From contig NZ_SLZK01000001.1 in the NCBI RefSeq assembly GCF_004341105.1, forward strand, positions 434,001 to 498,000: a stretch of 64,000 nt of DNA. Direction: 5' to 3'. The notes under the pieces were generated by a model. It made no database searches and was not told the DNA's origin. It worked only from the letters and a program-made list of their open reading frames with translations. This DNA comes from Rhizobium sp. BK418 (GTDB taxonomy: Bacteria; Pseudomonadota; Alphaproteobacteria; Rhizobiales; Rhizobiaceae). The position numbers and the translations under genes were made by a program. This document shows positions 56,372-64,000 of this stretch, one piece after another; position 1 is the first letter of the stretch; each line of letters begins with the position of its first letter.

Positions 56372-56812
56372 ATGAAGCTTTCCCTGCGAAACATGGTCCT
56401 GCCGGCTGCGGGAACTGTATCGCTGTTGGCGCTTTCCGCCGGGCTTCTTTCCACTCCGGCAAACGCGGCTCGCATCGACAATCCAGTCGCAGTCTTCTCC
56501 GGCCTGGACAAGATCACTGGGCGTATCACAACCTTCGACGTCTATGTCAACGAAACGGTCCAGTTCGGCGCCCTGCAGGTGACGCCGAAGGCCTGTTATT
56601 CGCGCGACCAGTCGGAAGCCCAGAAGATTGACGGTTTCGTCGAAGTCGATGAGATCACGCTGGACCGCAAGATCCGCCGAATCTTTACGGGCTGGATGTT
56701 TGCCGACAGCCCCGGCCTTAACGCCGTCGAGCATCCGATCTACGACGTGTGGCTGAAGGATTGCAAGCAGAACTCAGATGTCCCTCCGCCGGATAGCGCC
56801 GGCGTAAAGTAA
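56372..56812 (+). CDS. DUF2155 domain-containing periplasmic protein
   Basis: Secreted protein of unknown role (146 aa). A signal peptide (residues 1-33, ending STPANAA) is followed by the DUF2155 core: VFSGLDKITGRITTFDVYVN, GALQVTPKACYSR and IFTGWMFADSPGLNAVEHPIYDVWLKDC. Two cysteines could form a disulfide. ATG at 56372 begins the signal peptide. A hairpin (GGCCGCA / TGCGGCC, 56321-56339) precedes it. In related genomes the gene sits next to aat; here a DUF2167 gene lies in between. Confidence 0.88.
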   Translation: MKLSLRNMVLPAAGTVSLLALSAGLLSTPANAARIDNPVAVFSGLDKITGRITTFDVYVNETVQFGALQVTPKACYSRDQSEAQKIDGFVEVDEITLDRKIRRIFTGWMFADSPGLNAVEHPIYDVWLKDCKQNSDVPPPDSAGVK

Positions 56813-56922
56813 AAGCGGAGGCGCGGCATCAGCCACTTTCGGCCCAAGATATTTCGGCGAGATGATCGGCGGGCCGCGTTTCGCACGACACCTGTTCAAT
56901 GCGACACACCACAGGCTGTAAT

Positions 56923-57852
56923 TTATGCGTTGGGCGTTTTCTTGCCCGTAAAGAGCCTCTTCACAAAGCTCACCGCGCCGCCGAATACCACAAATACCAG
57001 GATCCACGCCTTTTTGAGGAAGGCAGCAGCGATTGCCAGCAGACCGACCTTTGCTGCAACCTTGGCACCGGCGCCTGCTGCGATCATCCCCGCCATCCCG
57101 TAGGCAGCGATCTTGTCGCCATCCACGTGATCGTTATAGGCCATTCCCTTGTCAAACTGCACGAGCTTCGTCACGGAAGGAATGGCAGTCTCGATCTCTT
57201 TCAGCTGTTCGAGGCCCGCAACGAAATCGAACTGAAATACGCCTTCACGGCCCAGCGTGCGAACGGAATAGTTCAGCGTATGCTGCGCGTTTCCGTTCTC
57301 ATTGAACAGCAGATCGCGCGCCCAGTGCAAGGCATGCGCGGACTGGTCGTAATGCGGGGCAGAGGCCCACCCGAAGAGGGTAACTGTGGGAAAGCCCTGC
57401 TTCTGTCGCTCGGCATTTTTCTCGGCGATCGAATCCTTGATGTTCTGCAGCAGCTCATCATAATCGATCGTCTGTGCGTCGGCATCCGACACGTAGCCAT
57501 CTGCGCTGTATTCGATCACCGAACCCCATGCGCCAGCCTCAGTCGGGGCATATTGTGCAGGAAATAACATACCGAGCGCATCAGCAGCCGACCCCGGAGG
57601 GTTTCCCCAGATATCGACGAGCACCGTCTTCGTATCTTCGGAGCTGAGGTAATAAAAGCCAGCGGGGACGTTCAGTGTCGCCTTGGCAGCCGGCAGCCTG
57701 ATCGCTCCTTGCTGGAAATCGAGCTTTCCCAGAACCTGCTTTTCCTCATCGGAAAAATCGGTCTTGTTCGGAAACATTTCCCGGTAGGGGCGGGCATTGG
57801 CCACGCTGGCAACCAGGGCGAAAAGCAGTGCTGCCGCAAAATATCGCTTCAA
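56923..57852 (-). CDS. DUF2167 family membrane protein
   Basis: Exported membrane protein (309 aa). The signal peptide is MKRYFAAALLFALVASVANA (residues 1-20). A long periplasmic domain carries LGKLDFQQGAIRLPAAKATL, VLVDIWGNPPGSA and YNDHVDGDKIAAYGMAGMIA, which together match DUF2167. One or two C-terminal hydrophobic segments (KVGLLAIAAAFLKKAWILVFVVFGG) and a basic tail follow. The start is taken as TTG at 57852 with GGAGG eight bases upstream; the frame opens five codons earlier, where the start would overlap that site. The function is unknown. Confidence 0.8.
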   Translation of the reverse strand: MKRYFAAALLFALVASVANARPYREMFPNKTDFSDEEKQVLGKLDFQQGAIRLPAAKATLNVPAGFYYLSSEDTKTVLVDIWGNPPGSAADALGMLFPAQYAPTEAGAWGSVIEYSADGYVSDADAQTIDYDELLQNIKDSIAEKNAERQKQGFPTVTLFGWASAPHYDQSAHALHWARDLLFNENGNAQHTLNYSVRTLGREGVFQFDFVAGLEQLKEIETAIPSVTKLVQFDKGMAYNDHVDGDKIAAYGMAGMIAAGAGAKVAAKVGLLAIAAAFLKKAWILVFVVFGGAVSFVKRLFTGKKTPNA

Positions 57853-57926
57853 AATTCCATCCTCCAATGTATTTCGACCTTAATCAGTTCGACCGAAAAA
57901 TCAACGTAAGGATGAAATATTCAACC

Positions 57927-58544
57927 TTAAAACTGCAGGTGCGGTGATTCCATCGCCTCGGCGAGCAGCAGAGCATAATCCGCCTTGGGCACGTCGATTG
58001 CTCCGAACGTCTTCAGATGCTCTGTCGTGAATTGCGTGTCGAGCAGCGTGAAGTGCTTTTCTCGCAGACGCTCTACCAGATGAACGAGACAGATCTTCGA
58101 AGCATCGGTTCGCCGTGAAAACATGCTCTCTCCGAAGAAAGCCGAACCAAGCGAAACGCCGTAGAGCCCGCCGACGAGTTCTTCATCGTCCCAGGCTTCG
58201 ACCGAATGGGCGTGCCCCATTCGATGCAGGGCAGAATAGAGGGTCTTGATGGTTTCGTTGATCCAGGTGCTCGGACGATCGGATGTCTCCTGTGCGCAAG
58301 CAACAATGACAGCATCGAAATCGCTGTTGAAGCGGATATCGAATGGCTTCCGACGGATCGTCTTTCGAAGGCTTTTGGAAACGTGAAAACGCTCGTCGAG
58401 CGGCAAGACACCGCGGACATCAGGTTCGACCCAGAAGATCTCAGGGTCGTCTGCGGATTCGGCCATTGGGAAGAGGCCAATCGAATAGGCGCGCAGGAGA
58501 ATCTCAGGGGTAATGCCCGGTGATTTCCTGCGCACTCCCGCCAT
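57927..58544 (-). CDS. aat: Leucyl/phenylalanyl-tRNA--protein transferase
   Basis: N-end rule enzyme (205 aa) that adds Leu or Phe to proteins with N-terminal Arg or Lys, marking them for ClpS/ClpAP. The family signature is plain: [34 protein letters not shown] and [31 protein letters not shown] split over the middle. ATG at 58544 is chosen; the upstream open frame overlaps accC and is not coding. It starts seven bases after the accC stop, last in the aroQ-accB-accC-aat operon. Confidence 0.95.
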   Translation of the reverse strand: MAGVRRKSPGITPEILLRAYSIGLFPMAESADDPEIFWVEPDVRGVLPLDERFHVSKSLRKTIRRKPFDIRFNSDFDAVIVACAQETSDRPSTWINETIKTLYSALHRMGHAHSVEAWDDEELVGGLYGVSLGSAFFGESMFSRRTDASKICLVHLVERLREKHFTLLDTQFTTEHLKTFGAIDVPKADYALLLAEAMESPHLQF

Positions 58545-58551
58545 TCCTGTC

Positions 58552-59904
58552 CTATGCCGCCGGCTTGCTGTCCTCGAGATACTTTTCCAGCCAATGGATA
58601 TCGTAGTCGCCATTGGCGATATCTTGGTTGGAAACGAGATCCTGGAACAGTGGCAGCGTTGTCTTGATCCCGTCAACGACAAATTCATCGAGCGCACGGC
58701 GTAGTCGCATCATGCATTCGACGCGTGTACGACCATGGACGATCAGCTTGCCGATGAGGCTGTCGTAATAAGGCGGAATCTTATAGCCCTGATAGGCGCC
58801 CGAATCGATGCGTACGCCAAGGCCACCCGGTGCGTGGAAATGTGTGATCGTGCCGGGCGAGGGCACGAAGGTGCGTGCATCCTCGGCATTGATACGGCAT
58901 TCGATGGCATGGCCATGGAAGTTTACTTCATCCTGCGTGACCGAAAGACCGCCGCCGGAGGCGACACGGATCTGCTCATGCACGAGATCGATGCCGGTGA
59001 TCGCTTCCGTTACTGGATGCTCCACCTGCAGACGGGTGTTCATTTCGATGAAATAGAACTCGCCATTTTCATAGAGGAATTCGATAGTCCCGGCACCGCG
59101 ATATTTCAATTTCTTCATGGCGTCGGCGCAGATCTGGCCAATCTTCATGCGCTGTTCAACATTGAGGGCAGGAGAATTTGCCTCTTCCCAGACCTTCTGG
59201 TGACGGCGCTGGAGCGAGCAGTCGCGTTCGCCGAGATGGATCGCATTGCCCTCGCCATCGCCGAATACCTGGATTTCGATATGGCGGGGCTTTTCGAGGT
59301 ACTTTTCCATATACACGGCGTCATTGCCGAAAGCGGCAAGCGCTTCCGTGCGGGCCGTCGACCAGGCCACGATCAGATCTGCTTCGGTCTTGGCAACCTT
59401 CATGCCGCGCCCGCCACCGCCGGCCGTCGCCTTGATCAGCACCGGATAGCCGATCAGAGCAGCCGTCTTCAGCGCATCCTCCTCGGTCTTCACTTCACCG
59501 TCGGAGCCCGGAACGACTGGAATGCCGAGTTCCAACGCGGTGGTCTTGGCAGTGATTTTGTCGCCCATGATGCGGATATGTTCAGCCGTCGGGCCGATGA
59601 AGGTGATGCCGTGGGCTTCGAGAATATCGGCGAACTTGGCATTTTCCGACAGGAACCCGTAGCCCGGATGCACGGCGTCAGCGCCGGTGATTTCGCACGC
59701 CGCGACGATCTGATGGATGTTGAGATAGCTTTCGCGCGACGGCGGCGGGCCGATGCACACACTTTCGTCGGCAAGGCGCACATGCATGGCATCTGCATCG
59801 GCCGTCGAATGCACGGCCACGCTTGCAATGCCGAGCTCCTTGCAGGCGCGCAGCACGCGAAGGGCGATCTCGCCGCGGTTGGCTATGAGGATCTTCGAGA
59901 TCAT
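58552..59904 (-). CDS. accC: Acetyl-CoA carboxylase, biotin carboxylase subunit
   Basis: ATP-grasp enzyme (450 aa) that carboxylates biotin on AccB, the first step of fatty acid synthesis. The N-terminal [20 protein letters not shown] is followed by the ATP-binding glycine loop [14 protein letters not shown] near residue 165. Catalytic residues lie in [20 protein letters not shown] near residue 290. Spacing of 10 bases to accB shows an operon. Confidence 0.98.
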   Translation of the reverse strand: MISKILIANRGEIALRVLRACKELGIASVAVHSTADADAMHVRLADESVCIGPPPSRESYLNIHQIVAACEITGADAVHPGYGFLSENAKFADILEAHGITFIGPTAEHIRIMGDKITAKTTALELGIPVVPGSDGEVKTEEDALKTAALIGYPVLIKATAGGGGRGMKVAKTEADLIVAWSTARTEALAAFGNDAVYMEKYLEKPRHIEIQVFGDGEGNAIHLGERDCSLQRRHQKVWEEANSPALNVEQRMKIGQICADAMKKLKYRGAGTIEFLYENGEFYFIEMNTRLQVEHPVTEAITGIDLVHEQIRVASGGGLSVTQDEVNFHGHAIECRINAEDARTFVPSPGTITHFHAPGGLGVRIDSGAYQGYKIPPYYDSLIGKLIVHGRTRVECMMRLRRALDEFVVDGIKTTLPLFQDLVSNQDIANGDYDIHWLEKYLEDSKPAA

Positions 59905-59914
59905 GGCTGAAGCC

Positions 59915-60391
59915 TTATTCGATGACGACGAGCGGCTGGCCGTATTCGACGGGCGAACCGTCTTCGACGAGGATTTCCGTGACCTTGCCGGACTTCGGCG
60001 AGGGGATCTGGTTCATCGTCTTCATCGCTTCGATGATGATCAGCGTCTGGCCCTCCTTGACCGTGGCGCCGACTTCGATGAACGGGCTCGCGCCGGGAGC
60101 CGGTGCCATATAGGCTGTGCCGACCATCGGCGCGTTGACCGTGTTCGCCGGGTTACGGCCTGCCGTCGCAGCCGGGGCAGCCGCCGTAGCCGGAGCTGCT
60201 GCAACCGCAGCCGGCGCTGCATAGGCAGGGCCTGCGATCGGCGCCTGGATATACTGGGTCGTGCCTGCACGCGAAACGCGGATACGCAGATCTTCCTGCT
60301 CGACCTCGATCTCAGTTAGATCCGTGTCCTTCAGGATGTTGGCAAGATCGCGGATCAGTGCCTGATCGATACCGGATTTCTTTTCAGCCAT
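59915..60391 (-). CDS. accB: Acetyl-CoA carboxylase, biotin carboxyl carrier protein
   Basis: Carries covalently bound biotin between AccC and the carboxyltransferase (158 aa). The C-terminal biotinyl domain has the target lysine in [17 protein letters not shown]. The N-terminal part ([20 protein letters not shown]) is linked by an Ala/Pro-rich hinge. It is followed by accC and preceded by aroQ with a 21-base gap, the usual rhizobial order. Confidence 0.98.
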   Translation of the reverse strand: MAEKKSGIDQALIRDLANILKDTDLTEIEVEQEDLRIRVSRAGTTQYIQAPIAGPAYAAPAAVAAAPATAAAPAATAGRNPANTVNAPMVGTAYMAPAPGASPFIEVGATVKEGQTLIIIEAMKTMNQIPSPKSGKVTEILVEDGSPVEYGQPLVVIE

Positions 60392-60412
60392 GAGTGTTGC
60401 CCTGTCTTCTTT

Positions 60413-60850
60413 TTATGCTGTGATGTTCTTCAGCGCGTTGAGCGCCAGGATGTAGCTGTAAGGCCCAAAGCCGCAGATTACGCCCTTGCACGCCGGCGCG
60501 ATCATTGACTTGTGGCGGAATTCCTCCCGAGCATGCACGTTCGATATATGCAGCTCGATGACGGGAATGGAAATGGCGCGGATAGCATCATGTAGCGCGA
60601 CCGACGTGTGCGTATAGGCGCCCGCATTGATGGCAACGCCGACGGCCTTTTCATCCGCTTCGTGGAACCAGTCCACAAGCGTGCCCTCGTGATTGCTTTG
60701 GCGGAAATCGATGTCGAAACCGAGTTCGCGGCCTGCGGCCTTGCAGTCCGTCTCAATGTCCTTGAGCGTCTTGCCGCCATATATGCCAGGTTCTCGTTTG
60801 CCCAGCATATTCAGGTTGGGCCCGTTCAGGACAAAAATCGTTTGCGTCAT
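60413..60850 (-). CDS. aroQ: 3-dehydroquinate dehydratase, type II
   Basis: Dodecameric shikimate-pathway enzyme (145 aa). It begins MTQTIFVLNGPNLNMLGKRE with the catalytic Tyr in PGIYGG. The substrate-binding NAGAYTHTSVALHDAI and IELHISNVHAREEFRHKS motifs follow. ATG at 60850 is chosen; seven further upstream codons are open but not conserved in the family. First gene of the aroQ-accB-accC-aat operon. Confidence 0.96.
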   Translation of the reverse strand: MTQTIFVLNGPNLNMLGKREPGIYGGKTLKDIETDCKAAGRELGFDIDFRQSNHEGTLVDWFHEADEKAVGVAINAGAYTHTSVALHDAIRAISIPVIELHISNVHAREEFRHKSMIAPACKGVICGFGPYSYILALNALKNITA

Positions 60851-61252
60851 CGAATGTTCCGTTTGGCGCACCGGCTCTGGATCCTCTCTGGATCAGGCAA
60901 CCGTCACGCGGTTCACTGTATTCATCGTGCCCTGTGGCAGCCTCTCGGCGGCAAAGGCACGGGAATGCGCGAGCGCCACCTATAGACTCCGCGCGGGCTT
61001 ATTGAAAGCCCTTACAGAATCGGCAGCAAACCTCGGGCTATGTTTGTCCACATGGCTGAAACGCTTCGATTCAGGCGAATTGATGAGCGCTCCCCGAAGC
61101 GTTCGTTGGGAGAGGTTTGGCAATGCGATCTGTTGAACTGGGTGGGAGGGGCCATCGCCGGATACTTCCTGGCGGCGAGGCAATCGTGCATCCGGTTCGA
61201 ACGGCGAAGCTCCGAGCTTCAGCACACTGCTTCCGCGTGCTAAGGAGAACGA
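60851..61252. other. Intergenic region between aroQ and the two-component system
   Basis: No supported gene in 402 bases. It contains an inverted repeat with nine-base arms, AACGCTTCG (61060-61068) and CGAAGCGTT (61095-61103), separated by 26 bases, about 150 bases before the response regulator. Promoters for aroQ and for the response regulator must lie here. AAGGAG just before 61253 is the ribosome site of the regulator. Confidence 0.45.
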
Positions 61253-61921
61253 ATGAGACTGCTCGTGGTGGAGGACAACAAGGATCTTGCGGCCTGGCTG
61301 GGTAAAGCCCTGCGGCAGGCACAGTATGCGGTCGATATTGCCCATGACGGCGAGGACGCCGAGCATATGCTGAAGGTGGCCGAATACTCCGCGATGATCC
61401 TCGATCTTTCGCTGCCGAAGCTTGACGGACTGACGCTCTTGAAAAGGCTGAGGCAATCAGGCAGCAAGTTGCCGGTCATTATCCTCACGGCGAATGCGAG
61501 CCTGGATGGCCGTGTGAGTGGGTTGGACAGCGGCGCCGACGATTATCTCGCCAAGCCTTTCGAGATCGCGGAGCTTGAAGCACGGATCCGTGCGGTCGTA
61601 CGCCGCGGGCAGGACCGGGCATCGTCCGAGATCGTCATCGGCGATTTGCTTTTCTCGGGAGGCACGCGGCAGTTTTTCGTCGCGGGCGAGCCTTTGCAAC
61701 TGACGCCGCGGGAATATGGCGTCCTTGAACAGCTTGTGATGAAGGCAGGTACTACCGTTTCCAAAGCCGCTCTGTCCGAAGGCGTGTTCGGTTTCGATGA
61801 TGAGGCTGACCCGAGCGCCATCGAGATATACGTCCATAGGCTTCGAAAAAAGCTTGAAGGCAGCTCGGTTCAGATCGCAACTTTGCGCGGGCTTGGTTAC
61901 TTGCTCAGATATGTCCAGTAG
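61253..61921 (+). CDS. OmpR/PhoB-family response regulator (TctD-like)
   Basis: DNA-binding response regulator (222 aa). The receiver domain has the acidic pocket EDN near residue 8, phospho-acceptor Asp in AMILDLSLPKLDGL near residue 51 and Lys in DDYLAKPFE near residue 100. A winged-helix output domain follows (LTPREYGVLEQLV, then AIEIYVHRLRKKLEG and LRGLGYLL). Its 3' end overlaps the start of the sensor kinase gene by 11 bases, so the two are translated together. Confidence 0.94.
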   Translation: MRLLVVEDNKDLAAWLGKALRQAQYAVDIAHDGEDAEHMLKVAEYSAMILDLSLPKLDGLTLLKRLRQSGSKLPVIILTANASLDGRVSGLDSGADDYLAKPFEIAELEARIRAVVRRGQDRASSEIVIGDLLFSGGTRQFFVAGEPLQLTPREYGVLEQLVMKAGTTVSKAALSEGVFGFDDEADPSAIEIYVHRLRKKLEGSSVQIATLRGLGYLLRYVQ

Positions 61922-63311
61922 CTTGCTCCAGAAGGTCGGTGCGACCGTCGTTCAACTCAGCAAAAGTCTTCGGGTGCAACTGCTCTGCTGGGTTCTGCTC
62001 ACCTTGTTCGGAGCTATTGGTTTCAATCTCTACGACAGCTTCTGGACGGCGGATGCGACGGCAAAGCTCGTTACAGATCGGACGCTCCTGGCTTCGGCCC
62101 GCGCGATCGCAGAGGCTGTCCGTGTCGATGAGGGTGGTAACACGCAGGTGGACGTACCGCCTGCCGCGCTCGAAATGTTCGATACCGGCTTTGGCGATCG
62201 TGTTTTCTATCAGGTCATAACGCCATGGGGCAGCCTGGTGAGCGGCTTTCCCGACATGCCGTTGCCGGCTATCCAGCGTGTCGGCGAGGATCGAATATTC
62301 CACGGCGCCGACGTCCGTATCATGATGCTCGACCATCCGGTCGTCGGCCTGCCGGGCGATGGCGCAATCTCCGTTACGGTCGCGGTCACGCACAATAGCC
62401 AGTACGCCATGCGACGGCAGCTCTGGCTTTCCGATTTCTCGAAACAGTTCATCCTCGTCTTCGTCGCGAGCCTCGTCACCATACTCGGGCTTCAAAGGGG
62501 CCTTGCCCCGGCCCTCAGGCTAAGGGATGCCGTGCGCGAGCGCGGCCGCAATCGCCTTGATCCCCTGCCGCCCGAGATGGTGCAGACGGAGCTCCAACCG
62601 CTGGTCCACGCGTTGAACGATCATATGGAGCGCGTCCAGGGCCAAATGGCGGCGCAACGCCGGTTCGTGTCGAATGCCGCTCATCAGCTGCGTACACCTC
62701 TCGCGCTGATATCGACGCAGGCAAGTGTTGCCGCACGCGAGAAGGATGCCGATCGCCGCGATGAGGCGCTTGCCGCCCTGCGCGATAGCACCAGGCAGAT
62801 TTCGCGTCTCGCAAGCCAGCTTCTGACCTTGTCGCGCGCAGAACCGGGAAGCCGCCGGCCGCGGGCCGACGCGACCGATTTGAGCAGGGCGGCTCGCGAA
62901 ATCCTGGAGGTGTATGCCGAGGAGGCGCTGAGGCGTTATATCGATGTAGGTCTCGAAGCAGACGGCCCTGTCGTCGTTGAAGGCGACGGGACGATGTTGC
63001 GCGAAATGCTGGTCAACCTCATCGACAATGCGATCCGGTATACTCGCCCGAACGGCCGGGTCACCGTTGCGGTGAGACAGGCGGACGGGCAGGCGATCGT
63101 CACGGTCGAAGACAATGGACCGGGCATTCCGGAGGCCGAGCGTGCGCAGGTCTTCGAGCGATTCTACCGGATCATCGGGACAGAAGCCGAGGGGAGCGGT
63201 CTCGGTCTTTCCATCGTTCGCGAAGTTGTCGATGGTGCTGGCGGTAATGTCACGCTCTCGGAAGCCGACGGCGGCGGTCTCGTCGTTACCGTGCGACTCC
63301 CGATCAAATGA
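61911..63311 (+). CDS. Sensor histidine kinase (TctE-like, 2CSK_N domain)
   Basis: Membrane histidine kinase (466 aa). The N-terminal membrane segment (LLCWVLLTLFGAIGFNLYDS) leads to a periplasmic domain that fits the 2CSK_N family of TctE-type kinases. A second membrane segment (FILVFVASLVTILGL) is near residue 190. The dimerisation domain has the phospho-His in FVSNAAHQLRTPLALI near residue 258. The ATPase domain has NLIDNAIRYT, VEDNGPGIP and GSGLGLSIVREV. ATG at 61911 overlaps the regulator gene. The stimulus may be an organic acid, by analogy only. Confidence 0.92.
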   Translation: MSSSLLQKVGATVVQLSKSLRVQLLCWVLLTLFGAIGFNLYDSFWTADATAKLVTDRTLLASARAIAEAVRVDEGGNTQVDVPPAALEMFDTGFGDRVFYQVITPWGSLVSGFPDMPLPAIQRVGEDRIFHGADVRIMMLDHPVVGLPGDGAISVTVAVTHNSQYAMRRQLWLSDFSKQFILVFVASLVTILGLQRGLAPALRLRDAVRERGRNRLDPLPPEMVQTELQPLVHALNDHMERVQGQMAAQRRFVSNAAHQLRTPLALISTQASVAAREKDADRRDEALAALRDSTRQISRLASQLLTLSRAEPGSRRPRADATDLSRAAREILEVYAEEALRRYIDVGLEADGPVVVEGDGTMLREMLVNLIDNAIRYTRPNGRVTVAVRQADGQAIVTVEDNGPGIPEAERAQVFERFYRIIGTEAEGSGLGLSIVREVVDGAGGNVTLSEADGGGLVVTVRLPIK

Positions 63312-63348
63312 AGCCAAGCCTGAAAAACAACCGAGTCAGAAATGAAAG

Positions 63349-63380
63349 AAGGCCGGGCAACTACTAGCCCGGCCTTCGCT
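63349..63380. terminator. Bidirectional terminator between the kinase and the ABC permease genes
   Basis: A perfect ten-base-pair stem, AAGGCCGGGC / GCCCGGCCTT, with an eight-base loop lies between the convergent kinase and permease genes. Confidence 0.85.
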
Positions 63381-63414
63381 TCGTTCGATCTGCCTTGGGA
63401 GGACGACGATCGTT

Positions 63415-64000
63415 TTACTGCGTGTCTATGTGTTGTTGCGGACGCCATTTCGCAAGACGGTTCTCGATCAGCGTCATGATGAACTCGGCAAAGAGCGTGA
63501 CGACCATGACAAGTAGGATCGCTGCGAACATGCCGGCCGCGTCGAACGTGCCCTTGGCGATCGAGATGAGCTGGCCGATGCCGAAGCGGGCACCGACGAA
63601 TTCGCCGACGATTGCGCCGATGATGGCGAAGCCGAAAGAAACGTGCAGGCTTGCAAATATCCAGCTCATCGCCGAGGGAATGACGACCGTACGCGTGACC
63701 TGCCAGTCGGAAGCACCAAGGATTCGTGCATTGGCGATCATGTTGCGGTCGGCTTCTCGCACGCCCTGGAAGGCGTTCGCAAAGACGACGAAAAAGACCA
63801 TGATGAAGGCGAGCGCCACCTTGGACGGCAGGCCCAGACCCATGATCATGATGAAAATCGGCGCAAGCACGACGCGCGGGATCGAGTTGATGGCCTTGAT
63901 GTAGACGGAGAAGATATCCGACAGGAAACGGTTGCGGCCGAGGCCGATACCGACGAAGACGCCGGTGATCGAGCCCGCGAAGAAGCCGATCAGCGCCTCT
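63415..64000 (-). CDS. ABC transporter permease, SsuC/TauC type (5' part outside the window)
   Basis: Partial inner membrane permease; 194 codons are present and the N-terminus lies beyond 64000. The frame reads through to the window edge (EALIGFFAGSITGVFVGIGL). The EAA loop is seen in FQGVREADRNMIANARILGA followed by SDWQVTRTVVIPSAMSWIF, and three or more membrane segments follow. This subfamily transports sulfonates, taurine, nitrate or thiamine precursors; the substrate cannot be told from this piece. It ends MTLIENRLAKWRPQQHIDTQ. Confidence 0.88.
   Translation of the reverse strand, partial: EALIGFFAGSITGVFVGIGLGRNRFLSDIFSVYIKAINSIPRVVLAPIFIMIMGLGLPSKVALAFIMVFFVVFANAFQGVREADRNMIANARILGASDWQVTRTVVIPSAMSWIFASLHVSFGFAIIGAIVGEFVGARFGIGQLISIAKGTFDAAGMFAAILLVMVVTLFAEFIMTLIENRLAKWRPQQHIDTQ

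Overview
This window is a stretch of chromosome from an alphaproteobacterium of the order Rhizobiales, most likely a Rhizobium species. The evidence is GC-rich coding DNA, an exoR gene, a PopZ/DUF2497 gene, a fused secDF, two short DUF1127 genes, NDUFA12-type complex I genes and a dense core gene order that matches rhizobial chromosomes as I remember them. Almost everything is housekeeping. I see no phage, insertion sequence, CRISPR array or conjugative gene.

Layout. 1-6.6 kb: an isoaspartate methyltransferase-like gene, popZ, valS and a FadL-type outer membrane protein. 6.6-16 kb: a 0.66 kb gap with no convincing gene, then exoR (periplasmic brake on ExoS/ChvI signalling), xthA on the other strand, erpA, dgt, argS and a giant SPOR-domain cell-envelope protein. 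16-25 kb: nagZ-scpA-scpB-tatA-tatB-tatC-serS-surE-pcm and a LysM/LytM lipoprotein, all on the plus strand. 25-33 kb: a DUF815 ATPase, yajC-secDF, two relatives of mitochondrial complex I assembly factors, a small membrane protein and trmFO.

33-34.6 kb is the most interesting intergenic region. It holds two small cell-surface-type hypotheticals, two DUF1127 genes, and an RNA on the minus strand with three stem-loops. Each loop exposes a CCUCC-type anti-Shine-Dalgarno sequence and the last hairpin is a terminator. This matches the description of the alpha-r14 / cuckoo (CcsR, NfeR1) sRNA family. 34.8-42.7 kb: a DUF2157/GDYXXLXY membrane pair, tRNA-Leu(TAG), tig, a cobalamin-type radical SAM enzyme of unknown substrate, sthA and a membrane-anchored phosphatase.

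42.9-48.7 kb: a divergent aldo/keto reductase-AraC pair, a frameshifted radC beside map, a TetR regulator, two small membrane proteins and ruvX. 48.8-55.8 kb: a UPF0173 hydrolase, gatC-gatA, a YjhX-family toxin gene divergent from a GNAT gene across a perfect 18-bp palindrome, gatB and two more GNAT genes. 55.8-64 kb: an NDUFA12 gene, DUF2155 and DUF2167 proteins, the aroQ-accB-accC-aat operon on the minus strand, a TctDE-like two-component system, and the start-less end of an ABC transporter permease that runs off the window.

Biological themes that tie genes together: envelope growth and polarity (popZ, SPOR protein, LytM factor, nagZ), protein export (tatABC, yajC-secDF), translation (valS, argS, serS, gatCAB, map, aat, trmFO, tRNA-Leu, tig), complex I support, and post-transcriptional control at the DUF1127/sRNA locus. 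Functions are assigned from recognisable motifs and remembered family features; no database search was run.
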